Assembly: GCA_029260825.1 (NCBI GenBank)
Contig: JAJDCM010000315.1
Coordinates: 1 to 56,329 of the forward strand
Direction: 5' to 3'
DNA from: Planctomycetota bacterium
GTDB taxonomy: Bacteria; Planctomycetota; JACOTG01; JAJDCM01
Length of the DNA stretch: 56,329 bases
This document shows, in pieces, positions 1 through 9,138 of the stretch; within the stretch, counting starts at the first letter, position 1; the number at the start of each line of letters is the position of its first letter. The notes beneath the pieces were generated by a model. It made no database searches and was not told the DNA's origin. It saw only the letters and a program-made list of their open reading frames with translations. The translations under genes and the position numbers were made by a program.

Positions 1-906
1 GGGATTCACCGCCAACGCTCTGGGAGTCGCAAAGACATCAATGAACATGGATGTGTTATCACTGCCGTCGATCACCTGAATATCGTTGCCATTGGAGTCG
101 ACCACATAAATCTTGTTCGTAGCCGAGTTCACCCCCAGTCCCACGGCAAACCCACCGGTGTTTACCGTCGCCGTGGAGTTGTCGGTCCCGTCGATGACCC
201 TCACGTCAAACTGAGCCGCGACGTATATTTTGTTGGTGATAGGATTGACCTTGATCGCGGTCGGAAGGCCACCCGTAAACAAGGATACGAAGGTGTTGTC
301 GGATCCATCGATCACCGTCACCGTGCCGGATGCCTGATTGGCAACGTAGATCTTGTTCGTCACTGGATTCACCGCCAACGCATTGGGGCGAACCCCGAGG
401 TTGATCGTGGCGGTGGAGCCCCCCGGATTGATCACGGTGACACTGTTGCTGCCGAAGTTGGCCACGTAGGCCTTGGAGGTGGCGGGGTTCACCGCGACTG
501 CGATGGGATCGTTACCGGTAGAAATCGTGGTGGTGGTATTGTCGCTGCCGTTGATCAGCGTCACGTTGTCGCTGTCTTTGTTCGCCACGTAAACCGCGTT
601 GTTCCTGCCATTGACGGCGATCCCTGCGGGTCGATCGCCGACAACAATGGTCTGGGTCGAGCCGTCCCGACCATCGATCACGGTGACCGTGTCGTCATCG
701 ATGTTCGTCACGAAAATCTTGTTCGCCCGAACCGCCACTGCCACCGCGCCCGGATTGTTTCCCACCGGGATCGTTGAGTCGGCGACGACCCGGGAGGCTC
801 CCAATCCGATCATCATCAGGAGGAGCGTGGTCCCGGTCCTCATCGATGAACTCCGGCTCGAGGTTCTCCCCGTGTGCTCGGTCTTGTGGCCCTTGTTGTA
901 CTTCAT
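1..906 (-). CDS. YVTN-family beta-propeller secreted protein, 3' end cut by window edge
   Basis: The reverse strand is open from an ATG at 906 to the window edge (302 codons, no stop). After a signal-like hydrophobic stretch (TTLLLMMIGLGASRVVA) the protein is built of about 40-residue repeats, six complete and a seventh partial, each like AVNPxTNKIYVANxxSxTVTVIDGxDN, the hallmark of YVTN/YncE-type beta-propellers. Such proteins are usually exported; the ligand cannot be told from sequence. The ATG at 906 has AAGGAG a few bases upstream. An internal ATG at 843 (MRTGTTLLL, with GGAG 7 nt upstream) would give a more typical signal peptide and is a real alternative. The gene diverges from the kinase gene at 1186. 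Confidence 0.85.
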   Translation of the reverse strand, partial: MKYNKGHKTEHTGRTSSRSSSMRTGTTLLLMMIGLGASRVVADSTIPVGNNPGAVAVAVRANKIFVTNIDDDTVTVIDGRDGSTQTIVVGDRPAGIAVNGRNNAVYVANKDSDNVTLINGSDNTTTTISTGNDPIAVAVNPATSKAYVANFGSNSVTVINPGGSTATINLGVRPNALAVNPVTNKIYVANQASGTVTVIDGSDNTFVSLFTGGLPTAIKVNPITNKIYVAAQFDVRVIDGTDNSTATVNTGGFAVGLGVNSATNKIYVVDSNGNDIQVIDGSDNTSMFIDVFATPRALAVNP

Positions 907-925
907 GGAGATCTCCTTCCGCCTT

Positions 926-952
926 CCGCCTTCGCCCTGCGGGCTTCGGCGG
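926..952. repeat. REP-like palindrome in the leader of the propeller gene
   Basis: A 27-nt element folds as CCGCC-ttc-GCCC-tgc-GGGC-ttc-GGCGG: two perfect stems separated by a symmetric internal loop. It lies about 20 nt upstream of the propeller start codon, so it could be a 5' UTR hairpin of that transcript or a dispersed REP-type palindrome. No second copy was noticed in this window. Confidence 0.5.
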
Positions 953-1185
953 ACTTGTCGGGGTATGCGCCCGATTCTTGCGGGCTTGGTCTATTTGGCT
1001 AGTCTCACCATTTTTTCCCAAGTTTGGTGGACTAGCACAAGACGATATTTCCGAGGAGATTGACCAGAAAAAGGCAAAAAAAGTTTCAGGAGTCTCCCTA
1101 CACGAGCCTGAGGGCAATCAGGCCGGCATGGCTTCCTCCTCTTTGCCCTCTGGCAGCATTTTCCAGGTACGGTAAGATTCAGTCC

Positions 1186-4100
1186 ATGAACCGCGCCGTC
1201 CTGCGAAACCTGTTGCTTCTTGACCTCGCTCTTTCTCGAGACATCGTCGATGCTCGGGCATTCAACCTTCTCTTCCAGACCAACCCCGATCCCGACTCTG
1301 GCCCTGCGGACGGACTTCCGGAGCGGATCGAAAAATGTCTTGAGAAGTACTCTTCAAAAGTAGAGATCAACACCCTTGCCGCCGAAGTGGAGCGGTTGAT
1401 CGGGGAGGCCGGTGATGAAGAACGAGCCATCAAGAAACTTGGAGGATTCCATCGAGGTGTTTTCTTCGAACTCGATCGGGTAGCACCTCAACTCTCTGAC
1501 CGGCTTCGAAGTCGGGGAATCGTCCCTCGGACTCCGCTGCGGCGCGTCTCCCCACTCCGCTATCTTGATTTGTTTCCGATCGGTGAAGGAGGCATGGGTG
1601 CGGTCTATCGCGCGTTCGATACCGAGCTCAATCGTTACGTCGCCTTGAAAATCGTCCGGCCGGCGGACGATGACTCCGATGTCACTCTGTCCTCTCCGCT
1701 CGTTGGGATCACGAATCAAAGTGACCCGGCGCGGGACTCACGCCTTCTGCAAGAAGCTTGGATCACCTCGGGGATGAACCACTCGGGGGTCGTTCCCGTG
1801 TACGAGGTGGGGGAGAACGAGGCCGGCGTTCCGTTCTATACGATGCAGCTCGTCGAGGGGGATCGAACCCTCGCCGACGCGATCCTGGAAGCAGACGACC
1901 TCGAAGCCCGGCTCTCGTTGCTGGAACCGTTCCTCAGAATTTGTGACACGATCGCGTACGCCCATTCCCAGGGAATCGTGCATCGAGATCTGAAGACGCG
2001 CAATGTCGCCCTTGGTCCCTACGGAGAAGTTTTCGTTCTGGATTGGGGGCTCGCCAAGCGTCGCAACGAGAAGGGGCCACTATCCAAGAATGAAACCCAT
2101 CCAGGCCTGACCGAACGAAGTCCTGTCGCCCATTTGAAGACCCACCCAGCGGCTCTTGGGACCCCCGGCTATATGGCGCCGGAAGCCGCGGCCGGGCGAC
2201 CGGAAATGATTGATGAACGAAGCGACATCTACAGCCTGGGGGTCATCCTCTTCGAGATCCTCACGGGAGCTCTTCCCTTTCGTTTTGATCACTTCGAGGA
2301 ATATGCAAGAAGGGTCGCCGAGGAGACCGCGCCGAATGCATCCGACGTCGATCCTGCCGTCCCCATCGATCTATCTCTCCTCTGCGCACGGTCCTTGTCC
2401 ATCGATCCAAAAACCCGTCCCCGATCTTCAGCTTCGATCGCAGGAGCCATCCGAACGTGGCAAGGTCGAGTTTCTGTTGACCGTGAAGTCACCAGCCTCA
2501 TCGCCAAAGCCCGCGCCAATCTGGACGAGATTCCAGGGGGCGCGGAAGCTGGAGCCACCTCCCATTCCAATGCTCTTGAACGCCTGGACAAAGCCTCCAT
2601 TGCATGCCGTCGCATTCTCGCGATGCGCCCGGAGAACGAGGAAGCTACGGACGCGCTGGAGGAAATCGAATCCCGGCGAAAGCTCGTGATCGATCGTCGG
2701 GTCCGAATCGAACGGGGACGCACTCTGCGCCGGGCTTTTGTGGCATCCCTCATCTTCGTCTCGATTGGACTGCTGGTGGTCGCTGCCATGCTCCGGGAGC
2801 GAGAACAGGCGGCTGAAACGGCAAGGAAGCTGGCCGTCTCCGAACGACTCCGAGCAGAAGAGGTGCTGGCTTTCCTTCTCCACGATTTGAAAGACACTCT
2901 GGAGCCAACCGGACGCCTCGACCTGATAGCCCAGGTTGCCAAGGAGGCAGCCCGTTACTTTGAATCCGTCCCCTCCGAGCAAATCTCCCCCGAAACAGAG
3001 ACCTTGCTCATCACGGCCCTTGGAAATCTCGGTGACGTCTTTCGCATTCAAGGTGACCTCCTCCAGGCCAGGCAAGTCTATGATAAAGCCCTCGCGCACG
3101 CATTTCGACTTGAAGACGCCGAAAAGACCGACCCGAAGAAACGTCTCGTTCGGGCGACCTGTGAGGGGTGGATCGCCGATATCATCTACGCTCAGGGCAA
3201 TCGACGGGAAGCGCTCGAAACCTGGCAAGAACAGGGGCGGTGGCTCCGGAAATTATTATCCGATGGCGAAGAAGATCCCGCGTTCGAGCAAGCATTCGTC
3301 GTTGTCGCCAAGCGACTCGGAAAAGCCCTGATCGATCAGGGCGACTGGTCGGAAGCGGACACCTGGCTTACGGCAGTGGTTCAATCCGCGACTCACCTTG
3401 ATTCAATCGAGCCCGAAAAATCGCGATGGAAACGGGAGCTTGCCAGCGCCCACATGACCAGGAGCCACGTTCTCGAATTGCAGTCGGACTTCGTGTCTGC
3501 GGAAGTCGAGGCGGTCCGGGCCCTCAACCTCGCAAGACCTCTTGAAGCGGCTCATGCAGCAGACATACGGAACCGAGAGTTGCTTGCTCGCGCCTATACT
3601 CGACTGGGTTCCTTGCGACTGATCGTAGCCAAGTCTACCCGGTCCAAAGTCGAGAGCATCGAGCCTCTCAGGCAAGGGCTCATCCTCTGGCGCAGGCTCG
3701 CCTCGCTGGAACCGACCCATATCGAATGGAACGCTCAAGTCGCTCGGCTCGAACTCGAGACCGGAGATCTCATGCTTCATCGACGCGACAAAAAAGCAGC
3801 CCATTCTCACTTCGCGAAGAGTCTTGAAATCGCCGAAAAGCTCTCCACCCAGGATCCCTCCAATGCGGATTTGAGTCACCTCATCGTGACCCTGTGCGAT
3901 CGATTGGCCCGCACTTCCGACCTGACAACAGGGCTCGAATACAGACGCCGGGCAGTTCGGTCCGCGGATGACCTCCTGGTTCTCGATCCTACCAATACGA
4001 TGTGGCGTCACATCGCCGCCTTCACTCGATCATTTCTCGCCGGCCAGCTGGACAAATCCGGAGATTCGAGAACGGCGATCGACTGGTACCTCGATTCACT

Positions 4101-4512
4101 CGCCATTACCGAGACACTGATCGCTCGGTACGAAGAGGATGTGGAACTGCATGACCTCCACTTGCTTTCCCTGGAGTGCCTTTCCAGGATCCTGACCGAA
4201 ACCCGGCAGATGGATCGGGCGGTTTCTCGCGCTCGGGATGGGATCACCCACTCCGATCGAAAAGCCAGCTCAAATCCGGACTCCACCACCTACCGAGACC
4301 ACACCATCGTCTCCCGACTTCGGCTCGCCGAGGCACTCGCCACACGGAACGGATCCGTCGGAGGAGACCAGGAGGAAGCCGGGAGGGTCGCCAGAGAGGC
4401 CCTGGATCGGATTCACCGGGCCATCCCCCAGGGGGAGACCGCCGATCGAACCCTTCTCGGCGCGGAAGAGAGGCTGATCGTCATCCTGCGAGACCTGAAA
4501 AAGGGCTCGTAG
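1186..4512 (+). CDS. Transmembrane serine/threonine protein kinase with TPR-like C-terminal region
   Basis: 1108 residues from the ATG at 1186; the frame is open upstream to 1060, but those 42 residues look non-coding. The kinase domain spans about residues 125-430: glycine loop IGEGGMGAVYRAF (from 132), lysine in VALKIV, catalytic loop HRDLKTRN (from 266), metal motif DWG instead of the usual DFG, and MAPE with an activation segment. One transmembrane helix follows near 516-538 (AFVASLIFVSIGLLVVAAML). The remaining 570 residues are helical with TPR-like patterns (for example ALGNLGDVFRIQGDLLQARQVYDKAL). This PknB-like layout places the kinase in the cytoplasm and the TPR region outside. It heads a same-strand group with the next two genes. 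Confidence 0.93.
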   Translation: MNRAVLRNLLLLDLALSRDIVDARAFNLLFQTNPDPDSGPADGLPERIEKCLEKYSSKVEINTLAAEVERLIGEAGDEERAIKKLGGFHRGVFFELDRVAPQLSDRLRSRGIVPRTPLRRVSPLRYLDLFPIGEGGMGAVYRAFDTELNRYVALKIVRPADDDSDVTLSSPLVGITNQSDPARDSRLLQEAWITSGMNHSGVVPVYEVGENEAGVPFYTMQLVEGDRTLADAILEADDLEARLSLLEPFLRICDTIAYAHSQGIVHRDLKTRNVALGPYGEVFVLDWGLAKRRNEKGPLSKNETHPGLTERSPVAHLKTHPAALGTPGYMAPEAAAGRPEMIDERSDIYSLGVILFEILTGALPFRFDHFEEYARRVAEETAPNASDVDPAVPIDLSLLCARSLSIDPKTRPRSSASIAGAIRTWQGRVSVDREVTSLIAKARANLDEIPGGAEAGATSHSNALERLDKASIACRRILAMRPENEEATDALEEIESRRKLVIDRRVRIERGRTLRRAFVASLIFVSIGLLVVAAMLREREQAAETARKLAVSERLRAEEVLAFLLHDLKDTLEPTGRLDLIAQVAKEAARYFESVPSEQISPETETLLITALGNLGDVFRIQGDLLQARQVYDKALAHAFRLEDAEKTDPKKRLVRATCEGWIADIIYAQGNRREALETWQEQGRWLRKLLSDGEEDPAFEQAFVVVAKRLGKALIDQGDWSEADTWLTAVVQSATHLDSIEPEKSRWKRELASAHMTRSHVLELQSDFVSAEVEAVRALNLARPLEAAHAADIRNRELLARAYTRLGSLRLIVAKSTRSKVESIEPLRQGLILWRRLASLEPTHIEWNAQVARLELETGDLMLHRRDKKAAHSHFAKSLEIAEKLSTQDPSNADLSHLIVTLCDRLARTSDLTTGLEYRRRAVRSADDLLVLDPTNTMWRHIAAFTRSFLAGQLDKSGDSRTAIDWYLDSLAITETLIARYEEDVELHDLHLLSLECLSRILTETRQMDRAVSRARDGITHSDRKASSNPDSTTYRDHTIVSRLRLAEALATRNGSVGGDQEEAGRVAREALDRIHRAIPQGETADRTLLGAEERLIVILRDLKKGS

Positions 4513-4602
4513 AAAAAAAACTCAGATCAAGCGCGATCAACCGGGACATCCGCCTACTCACCCCCTGGACGTGTAATTTACGAATCAGGCTCGGTGAGAC
4601 TC

Positions 4603-7600
4603 ATGATCGATCAACTTCACAAGAGGTGCCTACTCACTCTCGCGGCGACGTTTCTGATGATGGTCTCCGGTGTTCGCGGGGATGAACCTCGGCCTGCACC
4701 CGAAAAAATTGTCAAATGGGTCGGCGAAGAACTACCCGCAGCACTCAACCGACTCGGATTCACCGGTTTTGATCCTCAACGATGTCGCGTCAATGGGAAG
4801 TCCCTCTGGCTGACGGTTCACGACCCGCCCGTGGGCAGCGAGGAGATGGCCTATTCCCCGGTGTGGAGAACCCGGAAAATAGAGGGGAAGTACGCATGGG
4901 AGCGGATCAAGGATCGAGAGCACCGGAAACGATCAGCGAGTTTTCAGATCAGGCTCCTTCTCCATCAAGAATCCTCCCCCGACCGGGATTCATGGGAGGA
5001 ATTTGCAAGAAGGCCAAACGCATCGGGAAACAGTCGAAGTCGAGAAGTAACCCTGGGAAAGGCCCCGAAACTGGAGCGAACGGGCTGGATTGAAATTCCA
5101 TTTGATACGACTCACTCTCGACAAACCTACACGGGGCCCAGTGACGGCGACAAGCTCATCCGAACGACCCGAGAGAGAATGATCTGCATCGGTTCGGTAA
5201 AAGACTCCTACGGTTCCAGGCAACTCTACAAGCGAGCCACGTCAGACTTCCAGAACCGCATCGAAGCCCGGGCGATCTACCGCGGCATCGATCCACCGTT
5301 TGAGGCAAAGGTCCTGGCGAGTAATTTCGATTATTCCCTGACCGAGGCTCAGGTCGATGCAGTCCTCGACGAGATCATGGGAATCATGCTCAACGTACTC
5401 GATCGTCAACGCCCCCGGACTCCGGCACCGGTGACCGCCCCGGAACCCGTACCCGACATCGCCCCGGTGACCGTGACCGAGCTTGTCCCGGAGCCTGAGC
5501 CGGATCGAGAACCGGAAGTCCCCGTCGATCGTTCGATCCCCCCTGACGAATCGACTCCCACGGCTGCGACAAGGATAGATGCCATGGACGGACTCTTCCG
5601 CGGAGTCGAGGACGCGCTCCAGGGAGCGCTCCTGCAGATGGCTGCAGCAACCCGGGGGATTCTTGAAGCTGAAGCCCTGATTCAAAGTTTCCTCCGTTCG
5701 CTTCGAACCGATGACCTGATGCCGTCGACATCCCGCTCGGTCCGGGAGCGCATTCAAGAACTGATGCGCCAGAAAGAAATCCTGACTCAGCAACGGGATG
5801 CCCTGGAAATCGATGCCGACGAGACGATGAGCAACCTTCTTGAGTCTCTCGAAAAGGAATACGAAAAGGGCGGTTGGGGAGACTCGGACTTCCACGCCAA
5901 CGTGCGTGTCATCACCGCCGAAGAAAGAAAAGAACTACTACTCGCCCAGTTCCTTCTTGCCCGAAACGACATCGACGCCCTCGAAAACTATGCGACCGAG
6001 CTCCAAAACAAACCAACCGGATCCCGGAGCCGAAAGAGTGGGCTGGGCCTTGAGGGTATGGCCCACCTGCGGCGAGGACGCCTGGTCGATGCAATCGAGG
6101 CATTTCGAACCCTTCGACGACGGGGCTACCTCACCGAAGGAACACCCTATGAAACCATGGAGCGCCTGGCCGAAGTTGAGCTCCTGAGAGCCATGCAACA
6201 ACAAACCGTCGCCACCCGCCTCGGTTTTCACGAGAACTTCAACTCCCTCCTCGATCGTCAGGCGGACACCCGACCCGGCCCCTTTCGCGACCGCTCCTCC
6301 AATTGGAGTGAGCTCGACTGGTGGAAGGATCGCGCTGATTGGTGGCTTGATGGCAGTCTGTGGATGAGCTGGTACCGCACGACCCAAGGTGCCCTCGGTG
6401 AACTCCTTGGCTCGGAAACAGAAGCCAGTTCTCGAGCTCGGGAGGTCGGCACCGTCGCTGACGAGATGGCAACCAAGCATGTTGCTCTTGGCATGGTGAT
6501 CGGGCTGCGACAAAAAGGACACACCCTGGAAATCATCCGAGAAATGTCGACCCGGCAGTTCCAGGAGGCCTTCAAGGAAGGATGGGGAAAAGAGCTCACC
6601 AACGTCGAGGCCAATCAACGCCGGGCGATCATTCGTCGCGCATTCGAACTCGAGGATCTGGCGACCCTTGCCAGCGGAAAGCGTCTGGACGGAGACTTCG
6701 ACTTCTCCAAGAACCTCGAGGAGACCATCCGGCTCGATCCGAACTGGGAGCGTAGCAGTGCCGAATGGGGCGCCTGGTTCGGAGACATGGCGACCCCGGG
6801 AACGGTCTTCATGACCTTTGCCCCGATGGCGAAGTTTACTCTCTCCGCAAGAGCCATGTCCCGGGCCACAGCGAGTGCTGAATTCAAAACGGTTCACACC
6901 CTCGCCGAACGATTTCAATCGTCGGCAGCCTTCAGCTCCCTCGTGAACAAGACCTCGGGAACGGCCGCAGGTCGGAAGTTCCTTCAAGCAATGACAACCG
7001 TCGGCCGCTACGCGGATCGGGGCAAGGCACAAGCAGCGTCCGTTTTCTTTGGCGAGCTGATCGTCCAGCAGGGAGCCTCCCATACCATCGGACAGACCCT
7101 CGGCGACGAAGCCCAGCTTCTCTTCGATGCACTTGTCTCCGTGGGGGCGGGGGATGTTCGCACCCTCGCCAAAACGTTCTCCCGGGTAACCAATGGTTCC
7201 CACCTTCGCGCCGCCGCGGGACAGATGAAACGCCTCGCCGATCGGGCCAGGATCGCCGCGGCAGAGGCCCAGGACATTGCCAATCGCATCCGACGAGCCT
7301 CGAAACCTCGAGAGCTTGCGAGCCTGAGGGATCGAATCAAAACCCTTCCCGATCTGCCTCCCGAAATCAGTACCAAGATGCTGAGCGCGATCGACCAGAT
7401 CGAATCTGGTGCTTCAAGGGAAGCCATCCTGCAAACAGTGGACGATGTCTATGATGTGGCCGGATCAACCTCAAAGCGGGCAAGGGCAGCAAAGCAAGTT
7501 GCCGAAGACCTTGAAGAGCTTTCCTACTCGATTCCGGATGAACCCGTTCCCCTGTCAAGGTCCGGCGACCCGGGAACGACACCTCCTTCGGGAGAAGTGC

Positions 7601-9138
7601 CAACGACGCTGCGTCCCGACGATGGCCTTGCCGGCACGACTCGTCCGGATGGTCCGAATCCTGGTAGACCTCCGGTTGCCGATCCGCCTCCTACCGCTGA
7701 TGCCCGGTTCATTCCCAATCAACGGAATTCCCTGGCCCGAGAAGCAGATCGAGCCATGATGCGGGAGGAGTTCGAGAAGGCAGCCGATTCCTATTCGGCT
7801 CTCCTTGCGGGATCAGGAGAGCGTCTCGGTCACTCGACCCGAGGAACGATCGAATTGAAACGCGACCTTGCCCTTCGCGCCGCACGCATCCGAGCCCGGG
7901 CCGGAAAGCCGACGGTCAAAGTGGGACAAGAGTTCACGGAAGAGCTCGAGGCAAAGGTGAGAAACGCCATCAAAGAAGGCCGCTATGAGCCGGTGCCAAA
8001 GACCCGGAGTTCCTTTTCGAGCCCACGCGCAATCTTTGACGAGAAGGGGAATCCGATCGCGTATTTCAAGGCGGCGGACATTGAACTCTCGATGGGAAAT
8101 TTCTTGCCCGATCGTCCCACTCACCCCGAGGGAATGGCCGAGACGCTCGGCTCCAACCTTCGTCGCGCCGGACAGCGATCCGGTCCCACGGCCCGGGTTC
8201 TCGAGAACCTTCCGATTGACGGCAAAATGACCAAACAGGTCGTGATCGCCGCTTTCGATTCCGGAACAGATCTTCTTTCCCGTCTGAAGGGTCTTCGTCG
8301 ACATCCCCGCCTGGGTGGACATGACTGGGTGACCGCGACTCTGGTTGCCCACAAGGCCGAGGTCGCCGAAGACATGGTTTACGCCATGGTTCTTGGGGAC
8401 GGAGATCGGCATTTCGGGAACTTCTGGCTCAAGAGGGACGGGGGGATCATGCCGTTCGACTTCGGTCTGGCAGACATCGGAAAGGCTCACGGGGCCTACC
8501 GAAACGAACGTCTTCGCGCAGCGATCCTGGAGGAACCAGCAGAAAACCTCCAGCGTTTGTTGAAAGAAGCAGAAGGCGCCCTGGGCCTCAATGAAGAAGC
8601 GCTTCGGCGAATTGACAATCCCAACTTTGAACAACGAACGTTTCTCAAGCAGATCGATCAAGCCCGCGATCATTTGAATCAGTTGACCAAAGTCGCCGAC
8701 GGAGTTCCTTCGATCTACCGGGTTCCTGAATATCCCGAACCTCCAGACTTCAAGACCGCCCCTGCGGATTTTGCCGACTATGCACAAAAGCTGATGGAGA
8801 AGCACTGGCAACATGGAACTCGAACCTGGAATGATTTTGCGGGAGACTTCCTGGAGTCCGTGATCCGTCGTGAAGATGTCCTTCCCCACATCCAGCAACT
8901 CCAGAGACTCCGTCAGTCCGGAGAAATCGAAAGAGTTGTCCGCAAATCTTTGGCGGGTGCGGCCGAGGAGGAGATCGAGTTTGCAGTTCACATGCTCGAG
9001 GCTCGGGTTGACCACCTCGAAACGTTCTTCAAGAAGAAATTCTCCTCGGTGCCTGACGTCGCTTGCCTCCTCATTCCCTTGAATCGAAGCCTGAATCCTC
9101 TCGACAACCTTCTCGAAAATACAAGGATGGCCGCATGA
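4603..9138 (+). CDS. Exported large protein with C-terminal PI3K/HipA-like atypical kinase domain
   Basis: 1511 residues. The ATG at 4603 has GGTGAG 5 nt upstream; a GTG at 4594 is the alternative. An N-terminal signal peptide (LLTLAATFLMMVSGVRG) is followed by a domain I do not recognise, a Pro/Glu-rich linker near 265-320, a long helical region, a second Pro-rich linker near 985-1045, then a C-terminal region with atypical kinase signatures: lysine in AYFKA (K1156), glutamate in EGMAETLG, catalytic loop GDGDRHFGNFWL (D1268, H1270, N1273) and metal motif PFDFGLA (D1286). The order DRHxxN then DFG matches PI3/4-kinase, HipA and FAM20-type kinases rather than classical protein kinases. Substrate and activity are unknown. 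Its stop overlaps the next start (ATGA). Confidence 0.8.
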   Translation: MIDQLHKRCLLTLAATFLMMVSGVRGDEPRPAPEKIVKWVGEELPAALNRLGFTGFDPQRCRVNGKSLWLTVHDPPVGSEEMAYSPVWRTRKIEGKYAWERIKDREHRKRSASFQIRLLLHQESSPDRDSWEEFARRPNASGNSRSREVTLGKAPKLERTGWIEIPFDTTHSRQTYTGPSDGDKLIRTTRERMICIGSVKDSYGSRQLYKRATSDFQNRIEARAIYRGIDPPFEAKVLASNFDYSLTEAQVDAVLDEIMGIMLNVLDRQRPRTPAPVTAPEPVPDIAPVTVTELVPEPEPDREPEVPVDRSIPPDESTPTAATRIDAMDGLFRGVEDALQGALLQMAAATRGILEAEALIQSFLRSLRTDDLMPSTSRSVRERIQELMRQKEILTQQRDALEIDADETMSNLLESLEKEYEKGGWGDSDFHANVRVITAEERKELLLAQFLLARNDIDALENYATELQNKPTGSRSRKSGLGLEGMAHLRRGRLVDAIEAFRTLRRRGYLTEGTPYETMERLAEVELLRAMQQQTVATRLGFHENFNSLLDRQADTRPGPFRDRSSNWSELDWWKDRADWWLDGSLWMSWYRTTQGALGELLGSETEASSRAREVGTVADEMATKHVALGMVIGLRQKGHTLEIIREMSTRQFQEAFKEGWGKELTNVEANQRRAIIRRAFELEDLATLASGKRLDGDFDFSKNLEETIRLDPNWERSSAEWGAWFGDMATPGTVFMTFAPMAKFTLSARAMSRATASAEFKTVHTLAERFQSSAAFSSLVNKTSGTAAGRKFLQAMTTVGRYADRGKAQAASVFFGELIVQQGASHTIGQTLGDEAQLLFDALVSVGAGDVRTLAKTFSRVTNGSHLRAAAGQMKRLADRARIAAAEAQDIANRIRRASKPRELASLRDRIKTLPDLPPEISTKMLSAIDQIESGASREAILQTVDDVYDVAGSTSKRARAAKQVAEDLEELSYSIPDEPVPLSRSGDPGTTPPSGEVPTTLRPDDGLAGTTRPDGPNPGRPPVADPPPTADARFIPNQRNSLAREADRAMMREEFEKAADSYSALLAGSGERLGHSTRGTIELKRDLALRAARIRARAGKPTVKVGQEFTEELEAKVRNAIKEGRYEPVPKTRSSFSSPRAIFDEKGNPIAYFKAADIELSMGNFLPDRPTHPEGMAETLGSNLRRAGQRSGPTARVLENLPIDGKMTKQVVIAAFDSGTDLLSRLKGLRRHPRLGGHDWVTATLVAHKAEVAEDMVYAMVLGDGDRHFGNFWLKRDGGIMPFDFGLADIGKAHGAYRNERLRAAILEEPAENLQRLLKEAEGALGLNEEALRRIDNPNFEQRTFLKQIDQARDHLNQLTKVADGVPSIYRVPEYPEPPDFKTAPADFADYAQKLMEKHWQHGTRTWNDFAGDFLESVIRREDVLPHIQQLQRLRQSGEIERVVRKSLAGAAEEEIEFAVHMLEARVDHLETFFKKKFSSVPDVACLLIPLNRSLNPLDNLLENTRMAA

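Noticed and set aside
1060-1185. In-frame extension of the Ser/Thr kinase upstream of 1186
   Set aside because: The 42 extra residues have no kinase-like or signal character, and the ATG at 1186 begins the conserved-looking N-terminal region.
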